Positions 12,201-25,339 of a DNA stretch of 64,000 nt are shown here, in pieces; within the stretch, counting starts at the first letter, position 1; the number at the start of each line of letters is the position of its first letter. Below the pieces are notes generated by a model that worked only from the letters and a program-made list of their open reading frames with translations, did not search any database and was not told where the DNA came from. A program made the translations under genes and the position numbers. The stretch comes from Brachypodium distachyon (Eukaryota > Streptophyta > Magnoliopsida > Poales > Poaceae): contig NC_016133.3 in NCBI RefSeq assembly GCF_000005505.3, forward strand, positions 54,897,237-54,961,236, in the 5' to 3' direction.

Positions 12201-13629
12201 ATTGCTATTACTTCCTCTGTATTCATCTTCTCTGTTGCGTTCATTAGAATCCCTAGAATAACGATCTCCTTCCCGATTGGGTGTATCTCCAGCACCACTG
12301 TATCTGTCATCGTCTCTATATCCATATTCTCTTTCCCTCCCGTAGCCATTCCTGTTATCATATCTACTACCATTGCTGCCTTCGTAGCGATCATTGTCAT
12401 ATCCGCCTGGGCTCCTGTGTGCTCCACTGGTGGCAAATGCACTCCGATACCTATAGAGGAATAATCAGCACAACAATACATGTCCATAACACACTATGCG
12501 CTGATCAGACATTTGAAGCAAACATGGTAAAGTTACACTCACTTATCTCTGGTAGCAAGTGCTTTCTGCCGGACTTCCTGAACCCTTTCCTTATCATTAA
12601 CTAAACTAACGAGGCTCTGGGATTTCCGACGTACATTGCTACCTTGATCTCTGCCACTAGAATCGATATACTGGAATTCAGCTAATGCCTGCAATTTGAA
12701 TTAAAGTGAGCACCAAGCAACTATGATAGTCCTTGAAGCAGGTATTGCATTATGCATATGGTAAAGAAAGAGGCCCAATAGAATTACCGATATCTGATAA
12801 GCATGCTCCCTTATGTCATCAATAACCCGCTCGGTACCATGAGCTACCAGGTAATCGAGGACAGTCAATCCCTACATTGCAGCAAAATATAGCATCAGAT
12901 TCAACTTTTGATCGCATTGTTGAGATTATTTTCACTCTCCGCTCATATTTGCATTGAAAACCATACCTTGTAAACATGCCGCCAATTTTTACCAGTATCA
13001 CTGACCCTCTTCCACACAATATTCATGATCATCTGATACTCATGACTGCAGACACACAAAGCACATTAGAACCAGGAAAACAGGGTTCTGTACGGCAACA
13101 CGCCAATCAAATAACTAAAACCTGAAAAACATACTGGTTGTGTGTTGCTTGTGCAATCTCTGCCAGGAGGGATCCATGCGGGCCCCACGGCTCATTGCTT
13201 GTGGCATCGAGAATCTGTTTCAGTCCATTACGCATAACGGATTAATACGAGAGCAGTCTTGTACTCCCTCCGTTCCTAAATACTAACAAGTATTTAGGAA
13301 CGGAGGGAGTAGTATTTAAATTATGGTATGGCAACTGGAAGTCCAACCAATCTGACAGTTAGGTAATAGCATGTTTAACAAATGCTCGTGTAGGCATATG
13401 AAAGAGCGCCTTGGGCACCTTCCACAACGAGCATACTAAACAATGAGATCTCACCTTTTGTTCTGTACCAGGCACCTTGAGGACCTTTTTATTCACCCCT
13501 CTTTTCCTGCAAAAGGAAAGAGAAGTACAAATTAATACTACTAGCAAACGAAATCTCAAATTGAAAACGATAAGATGAGATGAACATCACGTACAAATCC
13601 CGGACCGTCTGATCGAATACTTTCTTCAT
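9229..13629 (-). CDS. ENTH-domain clathrin interactor, EPSIN2/3-like
   Basis: Thirteen exons join in phase to 942 codons: 13629-13595, 13506-13455, 13214-13135, 13045-12967, 12871-12788, 12688-12543, 12450-12118, 11985-11944, 11860-11762, 11684-11494, 11332-11133, 10790-9896, 9818-9229. The N-terminal 140 residues are an ENTH domain: it begins [16 protein letters not shown] and contains [18 protein letters not shown] and [23 protein letters not shown] domains bind phosphoinositides and bend membranes. A charged Arg/Asp/Tyr-rich stretch follows (about 165-270). Then comes a long Gln/Pro/Ser-rich disordered tail with NPF motifs at about 452 and 492, typical EH-domain ligands. The conserved [20 protein letters not shown] block follows, and a Met-Gly-rich repeat ends the protein. 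Arabidopsis EPSIN2/3 share this order and act as clathrin adaptors in vacuolar/endosomal trafficking. The length is within the family range. Confidence 0.93.
9333..9560 (-). repeat. in-frame Met-Gly-Asn-Gln coding repeat in EPSIN
   Basis: About eight imperfect repeats of roughly 24-30 bases encode units such as GMGMNQQQM and [11 protein letters not shown] near the C-terminus of the EPSIN product. Units differ in length by multiples of three, so the frame is kept. The array is a likely site of length polymorphism. Confidence 0.8.
13262..13311. mobile_element. minimal Stowaway hairpin (two arms, 4-base loop)
   Basis: Between flanking TA dinucleotides lies a 46-bp perfect hairpin. Arm one is 21 bases starting ctccctccgttcctaaa, the loop is aaca, and arm two is the exact reverse complement. 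The arm is the canonical Stowaway terminus of Pooideae. It lies in an intron of the EPSIN gene (between exons 13506-13455 and 13214-13135). Confidence 0.8.
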
Positions 13630-14350
13630 GGCGCCTTTCCGAATCTAGCTTCTAGTACCCAGCGCCCACCTCCTCCTCCTTGGTAGGAGACCTGCACAAT
13701 CCATTGGTATCAACCATCGCTAACATTACTACTCCGATTCCCAAATGAGAAGCATGGAAAGCAAGCTCAAAACAATCGCACCGAACAGAGCGCGCGGATA
13801 AGCAAGCACCAAACAAACAATCCCACCGAACAGAGCAGAGGGAATCCGGCACGAAAAGCGGACACAGCCCCAACAGCAACAACAACAAAACAAACGAATA
13901 GGAGATCCACGTGAATTCGAAAACTCGCGGAAGCGTCCGTACAGCGCGCCCCAGATCTAGCAGCGCCGCCGACAAGCTCCGATCCCCCGGGGGGAGATCC
14001 ATCCGGCCATTCCCCTCAAAGCCCCTACGGATCCGGCAGCGCCCGCGCGCGGGGAGGAGAGAAGGCAGAAACGAATAGCAGCAGCAAGCAGCGAGATGAG
14101 CTCGAGCCGACGCACCTACCTGAGGAGGCAGGACGAGCAGCAGATCGGGCCGGTCGACGACGCGCCGGCGCGGCGAGAGGGGGGGATAGATGTCGGCGGC
14201 AGCGGCGGCGGCGGGAGTCCAAGGGATTCCACGCGAGGTGGAAGGAGGAGGAGGTCCGCGGGGAATGGGGCGCGCTTTCCTCTCGTTTCTTCTTCTCCTC
14301 CTCCCTGAGCTGTCGTCGCGAGGAAAGAGAAGCGAAGGGTGGTAGGAGAG
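13630..14350 (-). promoter_or_regulatory. EPSIN 5' UTR with leader intron
   Basis: On the minus strand a donor CTCAG|GTAGGT at 14120/14119 and an acceptor gtgcag|GTCTCC at 13692/13691 define a likely leader intron (14119-13692). The leader would be about 14350-14120 joined to 13691-13630. The upstream part is GC-rich and pyrimidine-rich, as grass leaders often are. The transcription start is not determined. Confidence 0.5.
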
Positions 14351-17144
14351 AGGAAAAGGGAAGGTGCGGGAACAAGAATAATTATCTCGTTTCTTTTCTG
14401 CTTTGCGTTGTTGCCTTGTTGGTGCTCGGTTAATTAATTGGTTTTAATTGAGTAACCAAGCAGATTAGCGACCCGTGATTAGTTGCGGGCTTTTGAAAAA
14501 AAAAATCTGATGATATTCTTTGGGTTGTTTTGGTTCATGAAACTGAAAATGAGCTGTAGTTTAGTTGGGACTCGGACTCGGGAAAGAGAAAGGACAGACG
14601 CAGAAAATGGTGGTGGTACTATTTTAGTGGTATATTTTCCGTCAGGTTTTTATTCCTGGATGTACGATCTGACCTGACGGGTGAAAATGAAGCCCACGTT
14701 GTAGGACGGTGTCAATTTTCAAAATGTCAAACCAGCATGTCTTCTAGAAAAGAAATACAAGTATTGTTAACTGTTACAGAAAAAAAAAGTAAGAAAAAAC
14801 ATGCTACCTCACGTAATTTTTTCATCTAAATTGACTTTTTCAAACCATAATATAAGTTCAGTTCTAACCTTTTCTTATAATAAATTTCCACTTTTTCTCT
14901 AGATTCGGTGCTACCGACTTCGGCATGATTTGGAGCTACCAAAAACCATGAAGTGTGGACTCGATGCCAGGACCTGAAGTTTGGTTAACGCTTAACTGTG
15001 TGATCTTGGCGTCAAACCTTGAGGGCTAGAGGTGATCGAGAAATGGATATTTACGCAAAATTGCACCATCTCACGGGTAGAAGAGGAGGGAAGAAAAGTG
15101 TTACTACCCCAATTCAAATTAACTGTCACGGATTTATATAGATGCGATGCGAATTTAGACGCGATTAAATGTGTAGATATATATGTATCCATATACATGT
15201 TTATGCAGACAAAATTGCGACCATCGATTTGAATCGGGACGATCCTCAAGAAGCAAGTTGGAAGTGTAAAAACAGGACTATAGACTCCGAAAGTGTGAAC
15301 AAGTGTAAAATCTGATTTGCCAGACACAGGAGGAGGGCCACCTGGCAGCGAGCAAACCCGTTTGCCGCGCGAGCCGCAAGGTGACAACCGACCGACAGGC
15401 GACCATCTTTGATTCTTTTTTCCCCGGGGATTAAAAGGGACGGGATGCATCTTAGCTGGCCATGTACTAGCTGCGAAACCCAGTACAAAAACGAACCCAA
15501 CAACAGGAGGTTGGAACAGGATCTATCTGTCTGTTGGGGTTCTTTCTGATCTTTTCCCTCACGGGATCTCGGTTCCTTTCTCTTCCGGGCCAGCAAGCGG
15601 TACTTTTTTTAGTTTTTCTCGTCTCCTTTTCTTTCTCTTTTCGAAGTTCCATCTCAGCTGTCCCTTTGGCCGTGCACCGACGCCGACGCCATGATTAGAG
15701 ATAGATCCACGTGGTTAGTGACCTGATCTACCGCCGTAAATACCGGATTATCTGTTCGTTCGTCGTGCTGTCCGGCATTTCCTGGCGGTGGCTCGTTTTC
15801 TTTTTCTGCTCTTTTCTGGCTGGCTTGAGGATCGTATGTACGGGGATGATGTGCGGGTGCAATCATTTGCGGTGGTACTAGTACCGGTAGTATAGTCATT
15901 TCGAATTGTCTTCAAGATTGTGCTAGTAGCTCTTGACTCTGTCCGGTCTCAGAGACAAGGCTTGTGTCATCAACCGGTGTGGATTCTCTCGTGGTTCCCA
16001 CGGTTGGCTGGCCCACCTGTCAGTCTCACAAAGTCAAGACTTAAGTCAGAGAATACTTGCCGGTCATCGACTTGTAATCATATTACTTGGAAGAGAGGAT
16101 ACATGCATAAAAATAAAAGAAGGAGAATACGATCTACTCGTACGTAACAAGATCCGGTGTGTCAGGGCGTGCGTATGTATAAGTGTACGAGGTCGCCATC
16201 ACATTCACATCAGCAGCGTCTGTCAGTTAGTCTAGAGTCTACAGAGACTGCTGTAGAACGCCGCTGCAGTTGAAGCGTTCCCGTCAAGCCCACAACCAAG
16301 TCACCAACCGAACCGACCGTCGCTCGGTCCCTATCCGCCACCGTATTCAACCAGGCCGAATTATTTCCCATGGGCCGGAGAAAACTCCTCCAGGCCCAAA
16401 TAGCAGGTCCGGTTTGTTTTTCTTCGCGCCCCCCAACGCCCTACTAATGGCCGGGCCCGTTACACCGCCGCCATCCTTAAATCATTTTTCCTCTTCTTCT
16501 CCACCTCCGTCAGTTCCCGTCCTCCTCCTTCGGTCCCTCCTGTTGCTTTCGGTTTCGGCGGCGGCACGCGTGTACCGCCGTCGCACGGTTCTACCGGGAC
16601 AAAACAGACAGCGCAACACCTCCAGATCAACACTGGTTTCCATCAAATTCTCAGCAGATGCAGAGACAAAGACGACAGCGCGAGATTCCCAGGAACAGAG
16701 TCGGCCTCGATCATTAACATTGCAAGGATCAGGTATGCATCCATCCATCCATGAAGCAAATTAACAACCCCTCCACGATTCAATTCGGTTCACAAATGTA
16801 TACCCTTCTCTTTATGTACATCACCAACACCACACAAGGGAAGCTAGCAGTACAAATACTGGAGTATACCATACCATACCAATTACCAAAAAGTAAACCA
16901 ACACCCTCTCTCTCTTACCCCATTTCCCCCACAAACACTTATACCCACCTCCCCAAATAAATTTACATCTCCTTATACCACACAAGCTATACCACCCCAC
17001 CCCGTCCTCCCTCCACAAAAACCAAGAACCCAACTGACACTACTACAGCTGCTGCGGCTACTACTACGATGACTAAGTTCACAGAATCTAGAATCCAGCC
17101 GAATCCTTATCGGCGTTGTCGACGATGATCACCAGAATGCGGTT
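14351..17144. other. intergenic and 3' UTR of the RING/vWA gene
   Basis: No protein gene could be supported. The segment 16440-16735 on the plus strand is C/T-rich and GC-rich and ends in a possible donor (atcag|gtatgc at about 16730). It could be a leader exon of an unseen or non-coding transcript. From about 16750 to 17144 the sequence is probably the 3' UTR of the RING/vWA gene. Confidence 0.4.
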
Positions 17145-20100
17145 TTACCTAGGCTGCGGGCGTGCCGGGAACGATTTGGCGTGCCTCATCTGCGGAGTTT
17201 GCCGCGGGGCCGATGAGCGGCTCAGCGTCTGGGAGCGCAGCAGCATGTCGACCATGGACGAAGTCTGGTACGCCTGGATTAGGCTCTCGCTGTCTGTGGA
17301 GTCGCCACGGGCTGTTGCCCTCTGCCACGAGTGCGAGCTCAGGCCTGAGAGGACGTAGGCCCGGCCTGACGCCTCGTACCTCTGGCGATTCGCCATCCTC
17401 TCCTGCATCTCCTTAAGCTCGGCGTCCAATGATTGGCACAGCCGGTCACCGGACTGTCCTGATGCTGACGCCATGATCATTCTCCTGCAGTCTTCCAGCA
17501 AAGAAACAGCGTGCGTTAGGTCACCACGCTCAGCAGAAAACCTTGCTGCAGCCATCACCTCTGCTGCATGAAGACGGTTCTTCTGGCGGTCCACCTGGAT
17601 CGACACACTTTGTACTGACACGAATGCTGGCCTGGATATCTTCACTTTCACATCAGACATATTGATGGTGTCCTTCATCAGTGGATCTTTATAGACACAG
17701 CTAACATTGAGAAGTGTTGTTTCGCCATAACCCTGCGGAACGTTTACAGACATGAGAAAATCCCTCTCCTCTTCTGCATACAGATCACCAACATCTATGG
17801 ACCCATTCCTCTTATCATCTGTAATTCTGCTAGAGTAGCTGCCTGATCTGATGGAGCCAAAGTGCACATCAGGGTGGAGGCTCTCCACCTTTACATGCAG
17901 ATCCTGTGCGACTACACTCAAAAGTCCACCAATACATTGGGCGAATGCATCTTGGATAGTAGCCTCTGTCTCAATGAATGAAAAGGTCCCACCAGAGGTT
18001 TGCGAGATCGAATGCAGCGAAACTGCATCGTGGTCAGCACCGAATCCAAAGACATGAACTGGTACCTGCTGACTACCATTCTTAGTACATGGCAAGAGCG
18101 CACAGTACTCCACTGCAGCTTTGTGTACACCAGCAGTTGGTGAGACGGTGTATGTATCTTGCCCATCCGACAAAAGGATGATGTTGCAGACTGGATTTTT
18201 GGCCTGCCGTTCTTCAATCACTTTGGAGCCTTTCCTAAGACCTTCAGCAATATTAGTGCCACCATTTGAGGTCAGAGAATTAACTGCTAGCAAGCTTTGC
18301 TGACGACCAGATTCGGTCATCCGACGAAGAGGGAAGAGCCTCCGTGCAGATGAAGAGAAGGCTATGACAGAAAGCCGATCTGAGGATCCAAGGTTCTGAA
18401 TGACAAACCCCATGGCCCTCTTCAGCAATGCAAGTTTCGTACCAGCCATGCTGCCACTGACATCAAGCACTGTGATAAGATCAATCGGTGCTCGACCCGT
18501 GTTCGGGCCATTAACACACTCAGGACTGCCAGGCTTCTGCAAATTCTGAGCAAGGGGCGCCTTTAGATGAATTAGGATGGTGAAGTTCCTTTCGGAAGTA
18601 CTTTCTGGTATTTCGGTGAACTCAGGATATGTCTTTATCTCTACTGTTCTCAAACATCCCTGTTGGGGGTCCTCAGTTGCTTCACATAACTCCAAGGGTT
18701 CATCGTCGTTGAAAATACTTCGGTCAGTGTCAGGCAACAAACTGGTCACATGATGAAGCCGCCCAGAAGAACGGGCACGAGGGAGTGGTCGCAATAGCGT
18801 CATGTGGCCACCATTTTGGTGTCCATTAACGGGATTGATCCTTGCACTTCCTTGAGGGAATTCAGCAGGCAATGGACCCCGAAATGGAAGTTCCTTCCAT
18901 TCGGTGCGGCAAACTGGGCAATTGTTGCTTCCGTGCTTAACATTTGCAGCTATACAATGGAAGTGGAACGTATGTGAGCACTCTGCTGTGAATAGAGCAT
19001 GGCCCTGACCAGGTTTCATTATAGTCAAGCATATTGCACATGTTTTCTGCAAAAAAAGGAGGAATATAAAAGGTTTAAGATACAGACATAACATGAATCT
19101 TAGAAGGCATTTTTCCATGGTCATGGTGTAGTCACAACTAATAGGTGATGCTGCAAACAGAAGTAAAGATGACTAAACATACATCTAAATAAAACAATAG
19201 TAAATAATGAAGACAAAGTTATTCATGACCTTTCGATCTTTCAAACATCCGTATCATTTATTTTTCATAGATAGCGTTGCTGTGACGTACAAGACATGGA
19301 TTGCTTGACCCCTAAAGAAATATATTGGCATTCTCAATTGTCAATCACCCTTTAAATATTTTGGTCAGATGTCGCAGTTTCAAACTTTCATCGGAAGAAC
19401 AAACCAAACCTTGGTCACGCGCCGCACTTTCAGACTCACAGCCGAGAAGAACAAACTTGTGCAAGGAAGCACTGGCCTTGTGGCAAGGCAAGGTTCAAGG
19501 TCAAGCTAATTTAAAAGGCAAGTAGTAATCTTAATATTATCGGGGTGATGTAGGTGCCTTAATTTGAATTATTCATTCCTGACTAACCAACACACCTCAC
19601 CCTGTCTGACCAGAAGATCAAGGGGCTGACTTCCCAAAATACATTTGAAAACCAAGTACTAACCACGGCCCCGCCTCTGTTTACCACACCGTGTCTCTGT
19701 TTAGCAGCACACCGTTAACACGCAGACGAAGCGGTAAACATAACTAGGGTGCTAGAATTTAACAATTTCAAATGGGCGTGATCTGAATGCTATTGCTAAT
19801 CTCTTTTCCAATTCTGGCCCTAAAGCGAGACGGTGGTGGGTTCTGAAAAACCTGAAAGAATGCAGAAGGGATCTGAGAACAGTGCCGAAGCAGGCTGTTC
19901 TGAAAAGGATGCTAAGCTAAGCTATGGCTATCTATGCCCAAGGACAGCTCCTCTTTATGCCTGCACGAAAAGAAGTGAAATGAGAGAGGCTGCTATCTAG
20001 GGGGAAAAGGTGAGTGATGAAGAAAAGCGGTGTGGACTCTGAAGTCTGTAGGAGGAGGAGGAGGACCCCATCCTTAAAACAAAGACAAACTCCCCCACTT

Positions 20101-20750
20101 CATCATGATATTCCTCCTCCACCACACCATTGCCCATCCATCTCCTAGCTAGCTCCTGCATCTCCTCTCTTTTTTTTCTCCATTCTGTGTTAATCTTTCC
20201 TCCTTTTTGTGTGTGCGTGGGTGTGCGTGTGTGAGATGAAAGAAAGCTACTGGAGCAGCTGCTGGCATCATTCGAACGTCGTCACAGGTGTACAACAACC
20301 TGAATCGAAGCTCGCTGCCGTAGTTAATCGAAGCTGAATCCACTAAATAAGCATGCATAAATAAATATAAGAAAAACCAAGACAAAGCATAGTACAGTAA
20401 GTACACAGATGGATGGATCTTGGCAAGTTCCTTGAATGCTAGTGCTAGTAAGTATTCTCAGAAATTAAAGCTTTTTGTACTACCTTGAAGGATTTGCTGC
20501 CGGATTTGGAGAGGCGGAGGCCGGCGGAGGTGGGCGTGGGGGTGGTCGGCATGAGCACCTTGCCAGCCGCAGCTTGCTCCGCCGTAGGGGTGGTGTTGGC
20601 GCTGGTGGCGGCGGAGGAGGCCGCCGGCGAGACGAGCGCCGCCGTGGAGGAGCCCGTGGACGGCGAGCCGTCGTCGTCCAGCGTCCGGGGCACGTAGACG
20701 CAGAGGTTCAGCCCCAGCGACATCTTGGCCTTCCTCCATCTGCTCTCCAT
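17145..20750 (-). CDS. RING-H2 / von Willebrand A E3 ubiquitin ligase, WAV3 family
   Basis: Two exons, 20750-20484 and 19046-17145, give 723 codons; the 1437-base intron is phase 0. The start MESRWRKAKMSLGLNLCVY is the conserved beginning of this family, which fixes the ATG. Residues 92-135 form a RING-H2 finger (CAIC...CSHTFHFHC...CPVC) that would bind E2 enzymes. A vWA domain follows, with the MIDAS motif DVSGS at about 284-288 and a downstream Thr in the SNGGTN region. The C-terminal part is a helical/Ser-rich tail. Arabidopsis WAV3, WAVH1, WAVH2 and EDA40 have this layout; WAV3 proteins are E3 ligases affecting root waving, gravitropism and auxin responses. That role is inferred from the family. 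No truncation was seen. Confidence 0.92.
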
Positions 20751-21130
20751 CCGACTCAACCAACTAACCAACAAACTAACTGCTACCACTAGCTGAGCAG
20801 AGAGAGCTTGTTGGGGACTGTACTTGTAGGTGGGTGAGGTCAAAGGCGGCGCTTTGGATCCGTTGGGTGGCTGGCAGCTGCCGCCGTGGAAGAAGAAGCC
20901 ATGGCCATGGGGAGCACCCAAGAAATGGAGGAGAGGCTGGGCGTCGGAATCTCAAACAAGGGGATAAAGGAGGATCGATTGTGCAAGAAAGAGAGAGAAA
21001 GAGGTGCGTGGATGGCTATTTGACCTCACTGGCAGCTGAGCCAAGGCAGCGAGAGAGAGAGGGGGGGGAGTGAGAGGGAGGGAGCAGCCTTTTAAGAAAG
21101 AGGGAGAGAAAAGGCAGTGAGTGAGAGCAG
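20751..21130 (-). promoter_or_regulatory. leader/promoter of the RING/vWA gene with GA/CT tract
   Basis: Immediately upstream of the start codon the plus strand becomes purine-rich. A dense GA run lies at about 21041-21116 (gagagagagagg, ggggggg, gagaggg). On the transcribed strand this is a CT-rich tract, common in grass 5' UTRs and core promoters and also a potential GAGA-factor (BPC) binding region. The start site is not determined. Confidence 0.4.
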
Positions 21131-24100
21131 CAAAGCGAGCAGCAGGCAGGCAGGCAAGCAGGGGCACAGTCCACAGGGCAACTACAAGGAAAAGCTGGAA
21201 AGAGGGAAATGATGGCGAGAAGTGGGCGGAGGAAGGAAGGAAAGGGAGAGAGCTCAGCTCGGCTCAACTGCTCAACTGCCTCAAGCGGTGCTGCTGCATA
21301 CTGGCGAGTAGTGATGCGGCCCGAAGAAGACGACGAAGCACCCCCCTCTTGACAGTCCTTCGCGTCCTTTGTTTTTTCTTTTGTTTCGTTCTGACCTATA
21401 CTAGCAGTGACCTGTATCATTTCCATCCTTTTATTGCTCCCAATTTCTTCTTCTTCTTTGCTGTGTAAATTGCCGGAGCATTTTCCGTCACGGGTTTCCT
21501 GGTGTCGCAATTGATGGGCACAGGCATTTAGTAGTACTGTCCCTAGTTGACGTTAATGTACTGCCGCCACGAGCGTGCCAGTGTGTGGATTTTCCCTTGT
21601 CCAGCAGCAGCAGCAGCAGCTGGTCTGATCCGGTTGAACTATTTTTCTCACACAAAAGAGAAGGAAGATTGAACTCTAAAAGATACTAGAGCACTTGAAC
21701 TAAGCATGTTTCACGTAGGAGTATTTTACATGCTGGGAAAGCAGAGAGTGAGACGACGACACTTTTCGAGAGCTGAACCTAAAACATGTCCCAGAATAGG
21801 AACGGAGACCAGGCAGGAGCCAGCGCCCAGCGAGGAGGAAAAAGGCCAGCAGAGTGTAGTGATTCGAACAGGAGAGGAGAAAAAAAGAAGACTACAAAGT
21901 ATAGGCACGTACTAGAAAAGCACGCAGGCTGCTGACCTGGGGTCTCCTGACTTTATAAAGGAGGAAGGATTGGAACGAGGACGAGGGGCACGAGCAAATG
22001 CATCTCAGCATCATGATGATCTCGAGTGGAGCAGTAGTTTGTATTGTTCCTCTCCATAATTTTTATCGTTGTTTTAGTTCAAATTTTAGTTCAAATTTAT
22101 ACTAAAACAACGACAAGAATTATGGGACGGAGTAAGTTTTCTCTTTGCCTATTTGTATGTGGCCGGCCACTTTCTTCGGCCCTGCTGCGATGTCTGTCCT
22201 TGAGAGCCGGGCCGGGGAATGAGTATGAGGTCAACTGCAACTTTGGCCGTGGTACTGAAAGGTAAAAAAAGGCTGGCGAACTGAGTACATCGTTCGAACC
22301 AAAGCGAATGTGTTAGATTTGCTAAACCGGCCGGGAGAATCATATGAGCGTTTCGTCCTGGAGGCCTGGATAGGTTCAAATTACTATAGCTCGGATGCCT
22401 ACAGTGGCTCCATTCCATTCTCTGTGTGCAGTGTAGTTACAGGGAGCAGGGACCAGTCTCATTCACTCACTCCCACACAGTAGCGAGGTGTCGATGCCCA
22501 GGGCCGGCGGTGACAAAGAAATGGACAAGCAACTAAGCAAGCCCTCGTTTCTAAAAAAGAAAAAGAAAAACGAAAGAAAGAAAGAAAGAAGAAATGGATG
22601 AGCGGCGATTAAAGTCAAAGCCGTTCGATGTGTCCCGTGCTGTCAATTCACTGCGCCCCGCACACAACGCCCCATCCGCACATCCTCCGTTGCTTTACGT
22701 GTCGCCGAGGACCGAGGCCACCACGTTTACGTTACGTGCTCCCCGACCCGGCCAGAAAAGAACACGAGCAACACGGCCACAAGGTAGCTGCAACTGCAGC
22801 GCGTAACGTTGCGTGTTCTTTAGTTTGGGTACGGTGTTCCCTAAAAGAAAATAGTTTGGGTACGGTGTTAATTGGAGAACCATTTTTTAAGGGTTTGCGA
22901 ACCAATTTTACCCGGCCGCGAGCGAGACGAGCAAAGCGCGCGCGCGGGGCCAGTGGTAGTAGTGGATGGTGACGCGAACTAGAGAATTAAACTGACACTG
23001 CGCATCGAGCGAACACAAATCCATATCCCATGCTCAGCCAATTTGCGACCATGCGTTGATTTTCTCCCGAGCAGCTGGAATCACGATGCTAATCTTGAAC
23101 ATCGGCCTCTCATTTCATTCTACGCACCGGGCCTACTATTGTACTTGGTAAACCACGAACGTGCGCACGTCCGTCCGTGACCGTCCACCGCATTATTTGA
23201 CCCGGAAAAGATTGATTAGTCTGCCTTGTGCGCGGCAAATCCGATGATCCTTTCCTCCTTCACCAAGCGACGCCGCTCGTCAATCAGTCAGTGCGCGGCA
23301 TCTGGACTGCACCCAACTCAAGTGGAGTAGTAAAACGACCAAGGAGGCCTGGCAGTTCACCGATCGATCGATCCCCACACGAGATAATCTCGGCGAGATT
23401 GCCTCCTTTGTTTTGTTGGGGCTCAGTTTAGATTTACCTGTGCCAGCCCAAGACGGCAGGCGAGATGCCTTCATGCCATATGCCCATGCCGTGCCGCCTG
23501 GCAATGGCATGGCTGACCCGTCCACTCGGCCGTGCGCTTTTCTTTGACCTCGCCCATCAATCTTCCATCCATGATGACGGATGGGTGCGTGCCTACGCGC
23601 TCACCCACTCCGACATCACCACGTACGTACGTTACGTCCCCTTGCTGCCTGCCCCATCCATGCAAATCCTTCGTCCATTTGTTTTTGTTTCTTCAGGCCG
23701 GCATCATGCAATCTTCAATTCATCCATGGATACATGTACTCTGACCCCCGTATGTCGCACGTCATCGTCTGCGTCTCCGGTATAAAGAAGGAGAAAACAA
23801 GAGACATTTCGTGGTTACAACTTTGAGAGGGAGAGAGAGATTATATTTTATAGGGTCGATGCAGGCATGCAGCGGGAACAATAGGCAATGGAGCGAGGGA
23901 CGTCCGAATAATCCCCTCCCCTCCTCTCCCGAGTCCCGAAGCGGGCCAAGGCCACGACGGGTCAAAGTTGTTTTAGGATCCAGAGATGTGATGTGGACTC
24001 TCCCGTTTACTGTTCAAACACCGGCACATGGATCTCTGAACCCGGCTTGCTTGCTTGGATAATGCAACAAAATTCGCCGTCGGCCTGCTCCTCTAATTAA

Positions 24101-24991
24101 CTCTCTTTACTGTGTGCTGGGTCCTCCGTACGTTAGACTTCAGGCTGTTATTTTATTTTTTCCTCGTGAGATTTTTGAGACAGGTAACCACGTCTGACAC
24201 GTCGTAGTAGTAGTCTTGTGATCTTAAATAGCTCGATCGGTTCGAGAAAGTTTGATTGGTCTACGTACGACTACGCTTAACTATGACATCTAAGATTTTC
24301 ATCTTTGCCCTACCGGTAAAGAAAGTGGGGTAGTTACCATCAAATGCAATGAAACGCGGTTACGTATATGCTTTGTGTTACAGTCTCGCTTTGTCCCCAG
24401 GGCACTACTCCACCATGCATTGTTGCAGATGCAAATCGCGGTCGAGGTCATAAAAAGGCGCAAGTTCAATTTCTTCCGGCCGGCAGTGGATTGGATAAAC
24501 GATCGATCGAGCCGTCCCTTTCACCGCGCAAATGTTTATCCCATCTCCCCCACTTCAGCACCGCTGATCGAAAGCAGACAAAACGACGACGAACAAGAAC
24601 GAGCGTAAATCCATGTGGAACGCATTAGCCTAATCCGGCAATCAGCGCAATTAAACAGGGTCCTTTCGCGTCTGTCTCTGACAGGTAGGCCCTGCCGCCG
24701 CGCGCAGCCTGCTCGCGGACCCGTTTGCCAGTGACCCGTTCAGAATATTCCGTGGAACCGCGAGACGGGAATGCGTCGTGTCGCCGTCGCGCCAACTCAG
24801 CACTCGGAGTGTGCCCGCGGATTTGGGTCGTTAGCTAGAGACCAAAACAGGAGTCTTCCCCCCGCATTGCACATGGCGTGCGACCCTCCAAATTTAAGCA
24901 GTCGTGATCACGCATTTGTATTTCCATTTCCATACGAAGCGATTTAAGCTTTGCTTCTTCTTCTCCCAAGTCGCTGTTGAATCTCGTACGC
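21131..24991. other. gene-poor intergenic region
   Basis: No gene recognised. A (CAG)6-7 run lies at 21602-21620, a (GAAA)n run at about 22570-22590, and the MITE at 22042-22134 is listed separately. The short open frames are not domain-bearing. Confidence 0.45.
22042..22134. mobile_element. Stowaway-like MITE
   Basis: Between TA at 22042-22043 and TA at 22133-22134 lies an inverted repeat. The left arm is ccataatttttatcgttgtt and the right complement is cccataattcttgtcgttgt, with ...gggacggag at the right edge. The centre contains attttagttcaaattt. The left outer end has diverged from the usual CTCCGTCCC. Confidence 0.65.
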
Positions 24992-25321
24992 TGAGATATG
25001 TGTCGAATATGTGTACGAGTAGGGGTACAATTGGACTTGGATTAGTGGAGGGTTAGGTGTTGGAGTCGAACACGTGAAACCCGGGCCTAATATATAAAGC
25101 CACCGCGGTGTAGCCCAAAGTGATCATGACAACATATAGCAATACGCTCACAGGGGGAGCCGGCGGCTTGTGCCGGCGCCCAGGGTGGCCGGTATTGCGG
25201 TATTATGGGGGGAGAAGCGCCCGTAGTCATGCTCCGGAGATGTAGGCTTCGTCCGAACCTCGTTAACAAATATCGTGTCTCGGTGTCATCCTTGATCGTG
25301 CATCCGCCGATTTTCGTAACA
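24992..25321 (+). repeat. 5' LTR of the non-coding retrotransposon
   Basis: It starts near tgagatatgtgtcg, although the sequence tgttga 15 bases earlier leaves the exact start open. It ends ...ttttcgtaaca just before the primer-binding site. A TATA-like tatataaag lies at about 25091-25100. Confidence 0.65.
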
Positions 25322-25323
25322 AG

Positions 25324-25339
25324 TGGTATCATAGCGAGG
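25324..25339 (+). promoter_or_regulatory. primer-binding site (initiator Met tRNA type)
   Basis: tggtatcatagcgagg directly follows the left LTR. It differs at one position from the usual plant tggtatcagagc primer-binding sequence that is complementary to the 3' end of initiator methionine tRNA. Confidence 0.7.
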
